15,982 nucleotides of DNA from Planctomycetota bacterium (GTDB lineage: Bacteria > Planctomycetota > UBA1135 > GCA-002686595), in the NCBI GenBank assembly GCA_028823185.1, contig JAPKBY010000010.1, forward strand, positions 1-15,982, given 5' to 3'. The notes beneath the pieces were generated by a model. It did not search any database and was not told the origin of the DNA. It was given only the letters and a program-made list of their open reading frames with translations. Of the stretch, positions 7,737 through 14,550 are shown one piece after another. The stretch's first letter is position 1, and each line of letters opens with the position of its first letter. The translations under genes were made by a program, and so were the position numbers.

Positions 7737-8498
7737 CTAATCAGTCCGCGCTGCCTTGCCTTGATTCGCGACGGCCTCTGCAGCCGCTGCTGCTGCCTCT
7801 TCTCCTGCGAGGTAGCCGCTGGCTAGGACCTCCATCTCACTAGAGAGCTCGTAAGCGAGCGGCATGCCGGTGGGAATATTCAGGGAGATGACCTCCTCGT
7901 TAGAGAGGCCGTCTAGGTGCTTCACTAAGCCTCTCAAGCTGTTGCCATGAGCGACGATGAGCACCCGCTTTCCGGCGCGAAGTTGAGGGGCGATGTTCTC
8001 TTCGAAGTAGGGCAGCACTCGGTCTAGGGTGATCGCGAGCGACTCTGAATCCGGGACCTTGCCCGCCTCGTCTAGCGCCGCGTATCGACGGTCGTGATGA
8101 GCATGGCGCTCATCCTCTCGGTCGAGGGCAGGCGGAGGGATGTCGAAGCTGCGCCGCCATATGAGGACCTGGTCTTCCCCGTGCTCCGCTGCGGTCTCAG
8201 CCTTGTTGAGGCCTTGGAGACCTCCGTAGTGACGCTCATTAAGCTCCCAAGCTCGGGTCACTGGGAGCCATGCTTGGTCGAGCTCTTCGAGGACAAACCA
8301 CATGGTGCGGATCGCTCGCTTCAGGACAGAGGTGTAGACGCAGTCAAACTCGACCCCAGCCTCACGGAGCTGAACGCCGCCGGTGCGCGCCTCTTCTTCA
8401 CCGCGCTCTGAGAGGTCGCAGTCGAACCAGCCAGTGAATCGGTTCTCTAAGTTCCAAGTGCTCTGGCCGTGACGTAGCAGTACTAAGTTGGGGTTCAT
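7737..8498 (-). CDS. gpmA: 2,3-bisphosphoglycerate-dependent phosphoglycerate mutase
   Basis: A 253-residue enzyme interconverting 3- and 2-phosphoglycerate in glycolysis and gluconeogenesis. The phosphohistidine is His10 in LLRHGQSTWN. Other active-site residues visible are Arg61 (LKRAIRT), Glu87 in ELNERHYGGLQG and His184 in VAHGNSLRG, all at positions close to the E. coli enzyme. NIPTGMPLAYEL near the C-terminus is also diagnostic. The last 25 residues form an Ala-rich tail (AGEEAAAAAAEAV) beyond the usual end. ATG at 8498 is preceded by AGGATAGG, with the last AGG 5 nt before the start, one of the better Shine-Dalgarno sites here. It follows hscA after 40 nt, so it may be the tail of the isc transcript or have its own promoter. 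Confidence 0.95.
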   Translation of the reverse strand: MNPNLVLLRHGQSTWNLENRFTGWFDCDLSERGEEEARTGGVQLREAGVEFDCVYTSVLKRAIRTMWFVLEELDQAWLPVTRAWELNERHYGGLQGLNKAETAAEHGEDQVLIWRRSFDIPPPALDREDERHAHHDRRYAALDEAGKVPDSESLAITLDRVLPYFEENIAPQLRAGKRVLIVAHGNSLRGLVKHLDGLSNEEVISLNIPTGMPLAYELSSEMEVLASGYLAGEEAAAAAAEAVANQGKAARTD

Positions 8499-8538
8499 AG
8501 CGACCTATCCTAGCGTAGGGCGCTCACTGAATCCGAAC

Positions 8539-10407
8539 TCAGACCTCATCGAGTCGTTTGCCAGAGAGAGCGGACTTCGCCACGTTGTTCATGAGGAGGG
8601 CTGCGAGAGGCAGGGTCGCCCGCTCTAGCTCGTCGCGAACCGCTTGCAGCCCGCTCGGGCTTTCGGAGCTTGTCGCTGCCCTAGATGCGCTGATCGCGGC
8701 CTCAATGTCATCTAGTGTCTCTTTGTCGAGCGCTGCACGTACGCTCTCGAGGCTGCGCTCAGTCGCTGTGAGCATCGTCCCGATCTCTGTATTTAGATCT
8801 GCATTGCGTCGGGTCTCAAAGTCTTCAGCTGCGTTCTCAATTGAAGCGATGAGCATGCGCTCTACCTCTTCGTCACTGAGTCCGCTCATGGGCTCGACCT
8901 CGACGAGTGTCGAGACGCCCGTTGACTCTTCACGGGCGCTCACCGTCAGCACTCCGTCAGCGTCTACATGAAAGCGGACCGCGACGCGTGCCATTCCAGC
9001 TGGCATAGGCGGAATCCCTTTGAGTTGAAACTTTGCGAGAGAGCGACAGTCGGAGACCATCTCACGTTCCCCTTGCACGATGTGGAAGTCGATGCCGGTC
9101 TGGTTGTCAGCGTAGGTGGTGAAGCCTTCGGTCACTGAGCAAGGGATCGTCGAGTTGCGTTCGACGAGCTTGCTGATAGCGCCTCCTACAGTCTCGAGTC
9201 CGAGAGAGAGCGGGATGACATCGAGCAAGAGCATGTCACGGCTGCCTCCCGTGAGGATGTGAGCTTGCACCGCGGCTCCTAGGGCGACGACCTCGTCGGG
9301 GTTTAGCTCTGTGTGCGGGATCCGCTTGAAGAAGTTCTCAGCCGCTGCGCGCACTGCGATGACTCTCGTAGATCCGCCGACTAAGACGACCTCGTCGACC
9401 TCTTCTGGCTTAAGGCCAGCGTCTGAGAGCGCGCGACGACAGCAGTCGATGGTCTTCTCGATCAGAGGGCTGATGAGCTCGTCGAGTTCATCACGGGTGA
9501 TGGTCTTATGGAAGGTGACGCCCCTTGAGGCCAAGACCATGTGCAACTCAGCCTCAGGGTCTGATGAGAGGGCGCACTTGCAGCGCTCCGCTGCTAGGCG
9601 AGCTCCTGTTAAGAAGCCCGGGTCCGAGAGCTCTTCCTCGCTGAGCTGTCCCTTCAGGCCCTCTACGATCAAATTGACGAGCACGCGATCAAAGTCATCC
9701 CCTCCGAGGTGTGTGTCACCTGCGGTTGAGAGCACCTTGAAGACGCCGTCATCAATAGAGAGGACGGAGATGTCAAAGGTCCCGCCGCCGAGATCAAAGA
9801 CAGCGATGTTTCCGGTCTTATTTTGATCGAGACCATAAGCGAGGCAGGCTGCTGTGGGCTCATTGACGATGCGCAGGACATCCAGCCCCGCGAGTCGAGC
9901 AGAGTCACGCGTGGCCTGTCTCTGCGCGTCGTCAAAATAAGCGGGGACCGTGATGACGACTCGGTCGGGCTTCTCTTCTTCCAAGGCGCGACAGCCGTGG
10001 TCATGGACCTTGTTGAGGATCAGGGCAGAGAGCTCTTGAGGGGTGAAGGATTTCCCATCAACTTGGATCCGCAGGACTCCATCTTCTCCATCTTTGACGG
10101 GGAAAGGGATCATCGCGAGCTCGGAGCCGAGCTCTGCTGCTTGTCGCCCCATGAGCCGCTTGATGCTGAACAAGGTTCGTTCGGGTGATGCTGCGGCGAG
10201 GTCGCGTCCTTTTCTTCCGACGATCGGAGCCTTGTCTTCGCCAGGGAAATGAATCACTGAGGGGACGCTGGCAGCCTCGCCTTCGGGGTGAACGATGACC
10301 GGTCGACCGTCCTTCCAGACAGCGGCCAATGAGTTCGTCGTGCCTAGATCGATCCCCATCGCGAGGTTCGACTGATTGTTGAGGACGTTGAGTTCGATGT
10401 ATCCCAT
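8539..10407 (-). CDS. hscA: Fe-S assembly Hsp70 chaperone HscA
   Basis: A 622-residue Hsp70, matching the length of HscA. The ATPase domain (about 17-388) has GIDLGTTNS at 18-26, DLGGGTFD at 205-212 and VGGSTRV at 343-349. The interdomain linker DMLLLDVIPLSLG is at 391-403, and the peptide-binding domain and a helical lid follow. A leader of about 15 residues before the GIDLGTTNS motif and a shorter lid than DnaK are HscA-like, and the gene directly follows hscB. HscA, driven by HscB, binds the LPPVK motif of IscU (present in the iscU product here) and uses ATP to promote cluster transfer to acceptors. It starts with ATG at 10407, 15 nt after hscB, with only a weak AAGA upstream. The expected ferredoxin gene does not follow. 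Confidence 0.95.
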   Translation of the reverse strand: MGYIELNVLNNQSNLAMGIDLGTTNSLAAVWKDGRPVIVHPEGEAASVPSVIHFPGEDKAPIVGRKGRDLAAASPERTLFSIKRLMGRQAAELGSELAMIPFPVKDGEDGVLRIQVDGKSFTPQELSALILNKVHDHGCRALEEEKPDRVVITVPAYFDDAQRQATRDSARLAGLDVLRIVNEPTAACLAYGLDQNKTGNIAVFDLGGGTFDISVLSIDDGVFKVLSTAGDTHLGGDDFDRVLVNLIVEGLKGQLSEEELSDPGFLTGARLAAERCKCALSSDPEAELHMVLASRGVTFHKTITRDELDELISPLIEKTIDCCRRALSDAGLKPEEVDEVVLVGGSTRVIAVRAAAENFFKRIPHTELNPDEVVALGAAVQAHILTGGSRDMLLLDVIPLSLGLETVGGAISKLVERNSTIPCSVTEGFTTYADNQTGIDFHIVQGEREMVSDCRSLAKFQLKGIPPMPAGMARVAVRFHVDADGVLTVSAREESTGVSTLVEVEPMSGLSDEEVERMLIASIENAAEDFETRRNADLNTEIGTMLTATERSLESVRAALDKETLDDIEAAISASRAATSSESPSGLQAVRDELERATLPLAALLMNNVAKSALSGKRLDEV

Positions 10408-10422
10408 GTGAGTCTTCTTTTA

Positions 10423-11052
10423 TCAGCGAGCTTCTGCTTCGGCGAGTCGTAATGTCTCTAGTTCTTCGAGGGCGCGGTCTAGATAGCGGATCGCGTTCAA
10501 CTCTCGGCGCGCGCTCGTCAGTGCCTCCGCGCCTGCATCGGGGAGAGGGCATAAGAGGCTGTTGATCGCGTTCATCCCCTCTGATCTGCGCTCCTCGAGC
10601 TCAGGCAAGAGCTCGAAAGCCCGTTGGCGCTCAGTCGATCCCGCGTCGGACTCGTGGGCCTCTTGCAGGCTCTCGCTCCATTCAAGGACCTCCATGAGGA
10701 AGGCCTGAGGCATGTCTTTCATCTCTGTATTGCTAGGCCCTTTGAGCGCTCTCACCAAATGATCCGCTCGCTTGATGGGGTCGCCGAGAGAACTCAAAGC
10801 ACCGTTCAGGGTGCCGGTGTTCTTCTCTGCGAGCGCGCGCAGTTCAGGTGATGCGGCGAAGTAATCCGGGTGGATCCAACGCGTGAATTTCAGGTGCAGG
10901 CGCTCTAGCTCGGAGGTCTCTATGGCCTGCGATGGAGGCAAGCCCAGGGCGCTGAAGGGGTCACACTGTGTCTCAGTCGCGAGGGGGACCTTGCATGCTC
11001 CGCAGCCGAGCGGGGTCTCGAGCTCCGCACCGCAGTGGGGGCAGTTGGACAT
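10423..11052 (-). CDS. hscB: Fe-S assembly J-protein HscB with N-terminal zinc-finger motif
   Basis: A 209-residue J-domain cochaperone. The J-domain spans about 31-105 with HPD at 61-63, in DPFSALGL ... WIHPDYF, typical of HscB/HSC20. A C-terminal three-helix region follows, which in the family binds IscU and delivers it to HscA. Ahead of the J-domain are Cys4, Cys7, Cys17 and Cys20 (CPHCG ... CGAC), a zinc-binding pair of knuckles. E. coli HscB (about 171 residues) lacks this, while human HSC20 has a comparable four-Cys module at the same place. The start is ATG at 11052, 10 nt after the iscA stop, with no clear Shine-Dalgarno. It acts in the cytoplasm with IscU and HscA. Confidence 0.93.
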   Translation of the reverse strand: MSNCPHCGAELETPLGCGACKVPLATETQCDPFSALGLPPSQAIETSELERLHLKFTRWIHPDYFAASPELRALAEKNTGTLNGALSSLGDPIKRADHLVRALKGPSNTEMKDMPQAFLMEVLEWSESLQEAHESDAGSTERQRAFELLPELEERRSEGMNAINSLLCPLPDAGAEALTSARRELNAIRYLDRALEELETLRLAEAEAR

Positions 11053-11062
11053 GGCTGTGCTC

Positions 11063-11389
11063 TCAGACGCTGAACGACTCTCCGCAGCCGCAGGTCTTGT
11101 TCGCGTTGGGGTTCACAAATTTGAATCCGCGTCCCATCAGGTTGTCTTCGAAGTCTACGTAGGTGCCGCTGAGGTAGAGGAAGCTCTTCGGGTCACAGAC
11201 GACTCGCACTCCCTCGCACTCGGAGACTTGATCAATCTCATTGATCTGGTCATCGAAGCCGAGCGTATACGAGAAGCCAGAGCATCCGCCGCCCTTTACT
11301 CCAACGCGTAGCGCTGTCACATCAGGGAGGTTCTGGTCCGTGAGGATTCGGCGCACTTCGTCGGCTGCCTTTTCAGTTATGTCGATCAC
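11063..11389 (-). CDS. iscA: IscA-type Fe-S cluster carrier
   Basis: A 108-residue A-type carrier (HesB/IscA family), the usual length. The three invariant cysteines are Cys36 in GGGCSGF and Cys100 and Cys102 in the C-terminal CGCGES. These bind iron or an Fe-S cluster for delivery to apoproteins. It starts with GTG at 11389, overlapping the iscU stop TGA (GTGA), which implies coupled translation. It could be named erpA-like on sequence alone, but its place between iscU and hscB makes iscA the natural call. Confidence 0.95.
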   Translation of the reverse strand: MIDITEKAADEVRRILTDQNLPDVTALRVGVKGGGCSGFSYTLGFDDQINEIDQVSECEGVRVVCDPKSFLYLSGTYVDFEDNLMGRGFKFVNPNANKTCGCGESFSV

Positions 11390-11778
11390 TGGGCTTCTCC
11401 TTCAGAGCTCTTCTGCTTGTAATCAGCGATGGCTGATTTGATCGCGTCCTCGGCGAGCACGCTGCAGTGAATCTTCACTGGAGGGAGCGAGAGCTCCTCG
11501 ACGATGTCGCTGTTGGTTATCTGAAGCGCCTCGTCGATCTTCTTGCCCTTGATCCACTCTGTGGCGAGCGAAGAGCTCGCGATAGCGGAGCCGCAGCCGA
11601 AGGTCTTGAACTTGGCGTCTACGATCGTGTCGCCTTCGACCTCGATCTGAAGCTTCATCACGTCTCCGCACTCCGGTGCTCCGACGACACCAGTGCCGAC
11701 GGTCTGGGAGTTTTTGTCGAGCGAGCCGACGTTACGTGGGTTGTTGTAGTGGTCTACGACCTTGTCGCTATAAGCCAT
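11386..11778 (-). CDS. iscU: Fe-S cluster assembly scaffold IscU
   Basis: A 130-residue scaffold that receives sulfur from IscS and assembles the nascent [2Fe-2S] cluster. Ligands are Cys37 (with Asp39 in APECGD), Cys62 in FGCGSA, and His104 and Cys105. The chaperone-recognition motif LPPVK is at 98-102, directly before the third ligand, and is the sequence HscA binds. It lacks the C-terminal domains of NifU and the insertion of SufU, so it is a housekeeping IscU. ATG at 11778 is 61 nt after the iscS stop, with no obvious Shine-Dalgarno. It overlaps iscA by 4 nt. All ligand residues are intact. Confidence 0.97.
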   Translation of the reverse strand: MAYSDKVVDHYNNPRNVGSLDKNSQTVGTGVVGAPECGDVMKLQIEVEGDTIVDAKFKTFGCGSAIASSSLATEWIKGKKIDEALQITNSDIVEELSLPPVKIHCSVLAEDAIKSAIADYKQKSSEGEAQ

Positions 11779-11839
11779 GGCTTTGGACTCTGTTGTTGCT
11801 TGGGTTAATTACGTGAACGTGATTTAGAGGGCGACCCGA

Positions 11840-13057
11840 TTAATGATCGGATTGCCATTGGATTTTTGAGAGATCGATACCTTCGAGGACCATCTCATAG
11901 AGAGGAGAGAGCTCGCGCAGTCGCTTGACGGCGCCGATGGTTTGGTCTGCTGCGAAGTCGACTTGTTCTTCGGTGGTCATGCGACCGAAACCGAAGCGAA
12001 TAGAGCTGTGAGCTAGCTCATCGCCTACTCCGCAGGCGCGGAGCACGTGACTCGGCTCGAGGCTGGCTGAGGTGCAGGCTGAGCCGGAGCTTACGGCGAG
12101 ATCTTTGACGCCCATGATGAGCGACTCACCCTCGACGTAGCAGAAGGAGACGTTTGAGCAGCCAGGCAGGCGATGCTCGTGGTTGCCGTTGACGGTCGTG
12201 TAGTCGAGCGCCTCGAGGACCTTCGCTTCAAAGCGCTCACGGAGCGCGATGGAGTGGGCCGCGTCTTTCTCGAGGTCTTGTTCGGCGACTGCGCAGGCTG
12301 AGCCGAGTCCAACTACGCCAGGGACATTGATCGTGCCGGAACGCATTCCTCGCTCGTGTCCACCGCCATCCATCTGGGCGACGATGCGGACGCGCGGGTT
12401 GCGACGACGTACATAGAGACAGCCGACGCCCTTAGGTCCATAGATCTTGTGCCCTGAGATGCACATGAGGTCGATGTTGTCGGCGCTGACATCTACCGGG
12501 ATCTTCCCAGCGGCCTGAGTGCCGTCGACAAAGAAGAGGACTCCGCGCTCGTGGCATAAGGCGCCGATCTCTCGGATCGGGTTGATGGTTCCGATCTCAT
12601 TGTTCGCCCAGATCATGGCGACGAGGACAGTGTCCTCTCGCATGGCCCCTGCGACTTGTTCTGCTGAGACGCGACCGGTTGTGTCGGGCACAAGATATGT
12701 GACTTCACAGCCCTGCTTCTCGAGGTGCTTGCAGGTGTCGAGGACGGCCTTGTGCTCGACCAGGGTCGTGATGATGTGATTCCCTTTGGCCGCGTGCATC
12801 TCGATCGCACCTTTGATCCCGAGATTGATCCCTTCGGTAGAGCCGGAGGTGAAGATGATCTCCTTAGGCGAGGCGCCGATGAGCGAGCCGATCTGCTTGC
12901 GCGCTTTCTCTACGGCTCCTTCCGCGTCCCAGCCGAACGGATGCGATCGACTCGCAGCGTTGCCGAAGACTTCGGTGAAATAAGGAAGCATCGCCTCAAG
13001 GACGCGGGGGTCGACGGGGGTCGTCGCTTGGTAGTCGAGGTAGATCGGGAGGTCCAT
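11840..13057 (-). CDS. iscS: Cysteine desulfurase IscS
   Basis: A 405-residue PLP enzyme that takes sulfur from cysteine, leaving alanine, and hands persulfide to IscU and other acceptors. The PLP lysine is Lys204 in SGHKIYGPKG, and His102 (EHKAVLDTC) and Asp178 (FVDGTQ) are in place. The catalytic cysteine is Cys328 in the long mobile loop SSGSACTSASLEPS, which marks group I (IscS/NifS) and not SufS. The C-terminus GIDLSKIQW matches the IscS tail that docks IscU. I start at ATG 13057, giving MDLPIYLDY as in E. coli IscS (MKLPIYLDY). A TTG at 13072 would add five residues and overlap the iscR stop. The gap from iscR is 15 nt. Confidence 0.97.
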   Translation of the reverse strand: MDLPIYLDYQATTPVDPRVLEAMLPYFTEVFGNAASRSHPFGWDAEGAVEKARKQIGSLIGASPKEIIFTSGSTEGINLGIKGAIEMHAAKGNHIITTLVEHKAVLDTCKHLEKQGCEVTYLVPDTTGRVSAEQVAGAMREDTVLVAMIWANNEIGTINPIREIGALCHERGVLFFVDGTQAAGKIPVDVSADNIDLMCISGHKIYGPKGVGCLYVRRRNPRVRIVAQMDGGGHERGMRSGTINVPGVVGLGSACAVAEQDLEKDAAHSIALRERFEAKVLEALDYTTVNGNHEHRLPGCSNVSFCYVEGESLIMGVKDLAVSSGSACTSASLEPSHVLRACGVGDELAHSSIRFGFGRMTTEEQVDFAADQTIGAVKRLRELSPLYEMVLEGIDLSKIQWQSDH

Positions 13058-13072
13058 GGGAGATTTGATCAA

Positions 13073-13558
13073 TCAGGCGCTTGCTGAGAGCGTCGTCTTT
13101 GCGACGTTTCTATTCGGAATGAGGGAGAAGTCAGGGGCGGCCAATTCTTCGAGGGTCGTGCGCTCAAACTGGCGCCAGATGTCCTCTTGAATGCGGTGAA
13201 GAGGTGAGCGGATAGGGCAGCGTGACTCGACGTCACAGTCCGCGAGCGAATCAAAGCCGAGGTCTACTAAAGCCATGGCGTCACATTCAGGCAGGGCGGG
13301 CGCGCCCTCTATCGCAGCGATGACCTCACCGACAGTGAGGGAGCTGGCTGAGCGCGCGAGGCGATAGCCTCCCGCAGGTCCTCGCAATGATTGCAGGTGG
13401 CCTGCGCGGCAGAGATCTTTTAGAGCCTCACCGACGAGGCGATGGGGCAGCCTGTAGTGTTCGCTGATCTCTCGTGCGCTTACAACGTCACCTGCGTGGT
13501 CCGTGAGGTGGACCAGCGCGGTGAGGCCGTATTCGGCACGTTTTGTAAGCTTCAGCAT
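13073..13558 (-). CDS. iscR: Rrf2 family Fe-S regulator IscR
   Basis: A 161-residue Rrf2 protein with an N-terminal winged helix (MLKLTKRAEYGLTALVHL, then LRGPAGGYRLAR as the wing near 58-69). Cys92, Cys108 and Cys114, with His121 nearby, are candidates for binding a [2Fe-2S] cluster. In E. coli IscR the spacing is C92-x5-C98-x5-C104-x2-H107, so here the first gap is about ten residues longer and the ligand set is less certain. It heads the isc operon, 15 nt before iscS, and is expected to repress it when clusters are plentiful. A 19-bp near-perfect palindrome at 13573-13591, 14 nt before its ATG (13558), is the likely binding site. No Shine-Dalgarno is visible. Confidence 0.92.
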   Translation of the reverse strand: MLKLTKRAEYGLTALVHLTDHAGDVVSAREISEHYRLPHRLVGEALKDLCRAGHLQSLRGPAGGYRLARSASSLTVGEVIAAIEGAPALPECDAMALVDLGFDSLADCDVESRCPIRSPLHRIQEDIWRQFERTTLEELAAPDFSLIPNRNVAKTTLSASA

Positions 13559-13572
13559 CTGTGGTGATCTAT

Positions 13573-13591
13573 TAGCACTAAATTAGTGCTA
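13573..13591. promoter_or_regulatory. Probable IscR operator before the isc operon
   Basis: TAGCACTAAATTAGTGCTA is a 19-bp palindrome with 9-bp perfect arms around one central base, ending 14 nt upstream of the iscR ATG. Its position and symmetry fit autoregulation by the dimeric Rrf2 regulator. On the minus strand ATCAAA (13597-13592) and TAATAG (13574-13569) flank it 17 nt apart as weak -35/-10 boxes, so binding would occlude the promoter. No second copy was noticed in the window. Confidence 0.7.
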
Positions 13592-13742
13592 TTTGATGGG
13601 GAAAAAAGTGGCCGCGCTTTGCGACCGGATCGGATGAGGAGTAGAGCCTCCTCCCAACAACTCAATTTTAGGCCCTAGAGGCGTAATCTGACAACCGCTA
13701 AGCTGCAGAATCTCTAGTCCGCGAGAGGATTCTCTATCCCTT
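13592..13742. other. Divergent intergenic region with two short inverted repeats
   Basis: The spacer between iscR (minus) and the zinc-ribbon gene (plus) has no gene. It contains a 6-bp hairpin at 13636-13653 (GAGGAG, loop TAGAGC, CTCCTC) and an inverted repeat at 13707-13733 (AGAATCTCT / AGAGGATTCT, one unpaired base). Neither has a T-run, so they do not look like intrinsic terminators. No strong plus-strand promoter was found. CTGACA near 13688 resembles a -35 box but lacks a good partner. Confidence 0.4.
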
Positions 13743-13803
13743 ATCGGCAAAGGTGGCCTTGGTACTGAACCTGAGCTTCAGGATCGTGCCTTTCTTTGCC
13801 GAT
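13743..13803 (+). promoter_or_regulatory. Candidate structured 5' leader before the zinc-ribbon gene
   Basis: ATCGGCAAAG (13743-13752) and CTTTGCCGAT (13794-13803) are perfect 10-bp inverted repeats enclosing 41 nt, which include a second hairpin CCTGA-GCT-TCAGG (13770-13782). The outer stem ends immediately before GGAG (13804-13807), the likely Shine-Dalgarno of the gene starting at GTG 13813. This resembles a cis-acting leader that could control access to the ribosome site. It matches no riboswitch class I recognise. Confidence 0.4.
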
Positions 13804-13812
13804 GGAGTGGGT

Positions 13813-14043
13813 GTGAAAGGAATCAAAGGAACCACTTGCTTGATGTGCGGAGGCCTCGCAGAGCGCCTAAATCGCTTAGATAATGGCCGCAGGTGCCCCT
13901 CTTGTAGGGATCGCCACCTCGCCATGGCTCCACCCGTTCTGCCAGGATATCGCCTGGAGGAGCTCGCTCATGAGGCAGCGATTGAGGAGGACATGGGGCC
14001 GGAACGAGAGCCTCATCTGCTCCGAATTTGCCGCTCTGACTGA
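13813..14043 (+). CDS. Small zinc-ribbon protein of unknown function
   Basis: A 76-residue protein on the plus strand, opposite in direction to everything else here. Four cysteines in two knuckles, Cys9-x2-Cys12 (CLMC) and Cys28-x2-Cys31 (CPSC), 15 residues apart, indicate a zinc ribbon. A Pro-rich link (APPVLPG, 39-45) leads to an acidic tail with many Glu residues. GTG at 13813 is chosen because GGAG lies 5 nt before it. The same frame is open back to GTG 13753, which would add 20 residues with no conserved look and include the leader repeat. The stop is 13 nt from the converging thioesterase gene. No function can be assigned. A nucleic-acid or protein-binding role is only a guess. Random occurrence of the frame is possible, but the paired CxxC motifs and fitted Shine-Dalgarno argue for a gene. 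Confidence 0.6.
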   Translation: MKGIKGTTCLMCGGLAERLNRLDNGRRCPSCRDRHLAMAPPVLPGYRLEELAHEAAIEEDMGPEREPHLLRICRSD

Positions 14044-14057
14044 GAGTGATCGACTCT
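14043..14057. terminator. Weak hairpin between converging genes
   Basis: AGAGT-GATCG-ACTCT forms a 5-bp stem with a 5-nt loop. It overlaps the last base of the zinc-ribbon stop and the first of the thioesterase stop, and is followed on the plus strand by TATTG. The stem is short and the T-run poor, so a bidirectional terminator is only a possibility. Confidence 0.2.
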
Positions 14058-14473
14058 TATTGACTGCTAAGGGCTGTTTTTAACGCTTCGGGGAGCGGCG
14101 TGACCTTCAACGCTGTCCGGCTGATCTTGGTGCATGCGAGCTCAATCTCCGCCTCCACGACGAGACGGTCATCTGTGCTACACCGGATCTCATAAGCGAA
14201 GGTGACGGAAGCCCTAGAGAGCTTCTCGACCCATACAAGGGCGTTGAGATCCTCTCCAAAGCGCGCAGAGCTGCGATAAGAGATGGAGAGGGAGCGCACA
14301 GGGAGTCCGATCCCAGCTCTCTCAAGCTCCGCATAGCTGTGTCCGAGGGCTTCCATGAAGCGCGTACGGGCATCTTCTAGGTAGGCGAGGAAGCTCGCGT
14401 GGTGGACAACCCCCATTTGATCTGTCTCGCCGTAGCGGATGTGCAGCGGGATCTTGAAGGTCTTAGGCGCCAT
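14057..14473 (-). CDS. YbgC/FadM-type acyl-CoA thioesterase
   Basis: A 138-residue single hot-dog domain protein, the normal length for the 4-hydroxybenzoyl-CoA thioesterase/YbgC family. The motif RYGETDQMGVVHHASFLAYL at about 13-32 holds the catalytic Asp18 and is followed by the helix EDARTRFMEALG. It would hydrolyse acyl-CoA or acyl-ACP thioesters in the cytoplasm. The chain-length preference cannot be read from sequence. It is not beside tol-pal genes, which are the classic neighbours of ybgC, so I give no gene symbol. It starts with ATG at 14473, 77 nt after the surface-protein stop, and runs towards the plus-strand zinc-ribbon gene. Confidence 0.9.
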   Translation of the reverse strand: MAPKTFKIPLHIRYGETDQMGVVHHASFLAYLEDARTRFMEALGHSYAELERAGIGLPVRSLSISYRSSARFGEDLNALVWVEKLSRASVTFAYEIRCSTDDRLVVEAEIELACTKISRTALKVTPLPEALKTALSSQ

Positions 14474-14507
14474 AGGCTCTTAAGCATAGCGACGGCAGCA
14501 TGACAAG

Positions 14508-14529
14508 CACACCGAGGCGCCTCAGTGTG
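14508..14529 (-). terminator. Hairpin downstream of the surface-protein gene
   Basis: As minus-strand RNA, CACACUGAG and CUCGGUGUG pair around GCGC, 9 bp including one U-G wobble. On the plus strand the same position would be a C-A mismatch, so the structure suits the minus transcript. It begins 21 nt after the stop at 14551. The following CUUGUC is only weakly U-rich, so termination efficiency is doubtful. Confidence 0.4.
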
Positions 14530-14550
14530 AGCAGCTCCGCTGTGAAGCGA

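Noticed and set aside
8558..9826. Plus-strand open frames of 130-170 codons inside hscA
   Set aside because: They are antisense to a clearly conserved Hsp70 reading frame, rich in Ser/Arg as expected of shadow frames, and show no motif.
13058..13072. TTG start of iscS at 13072
   Set aside because: It would add five residues absent from family members and overlap the iscR stop. ATG at 13057 gives the conserved MDLPIYLDY start.
13572..13592. CIRCE element (HrcA operator) upstream of iscR
   Set aside because: The half-sites TTAGCACT and AGTGCTA resemble CIRCE, but CIRCE has TTAGCACTC and GAGTGCTAA separated by nine bases. Here only five bases lie between AGCACT and AGTGCT and the flanking C/G are missing, and the adjacent regulator is IscR.
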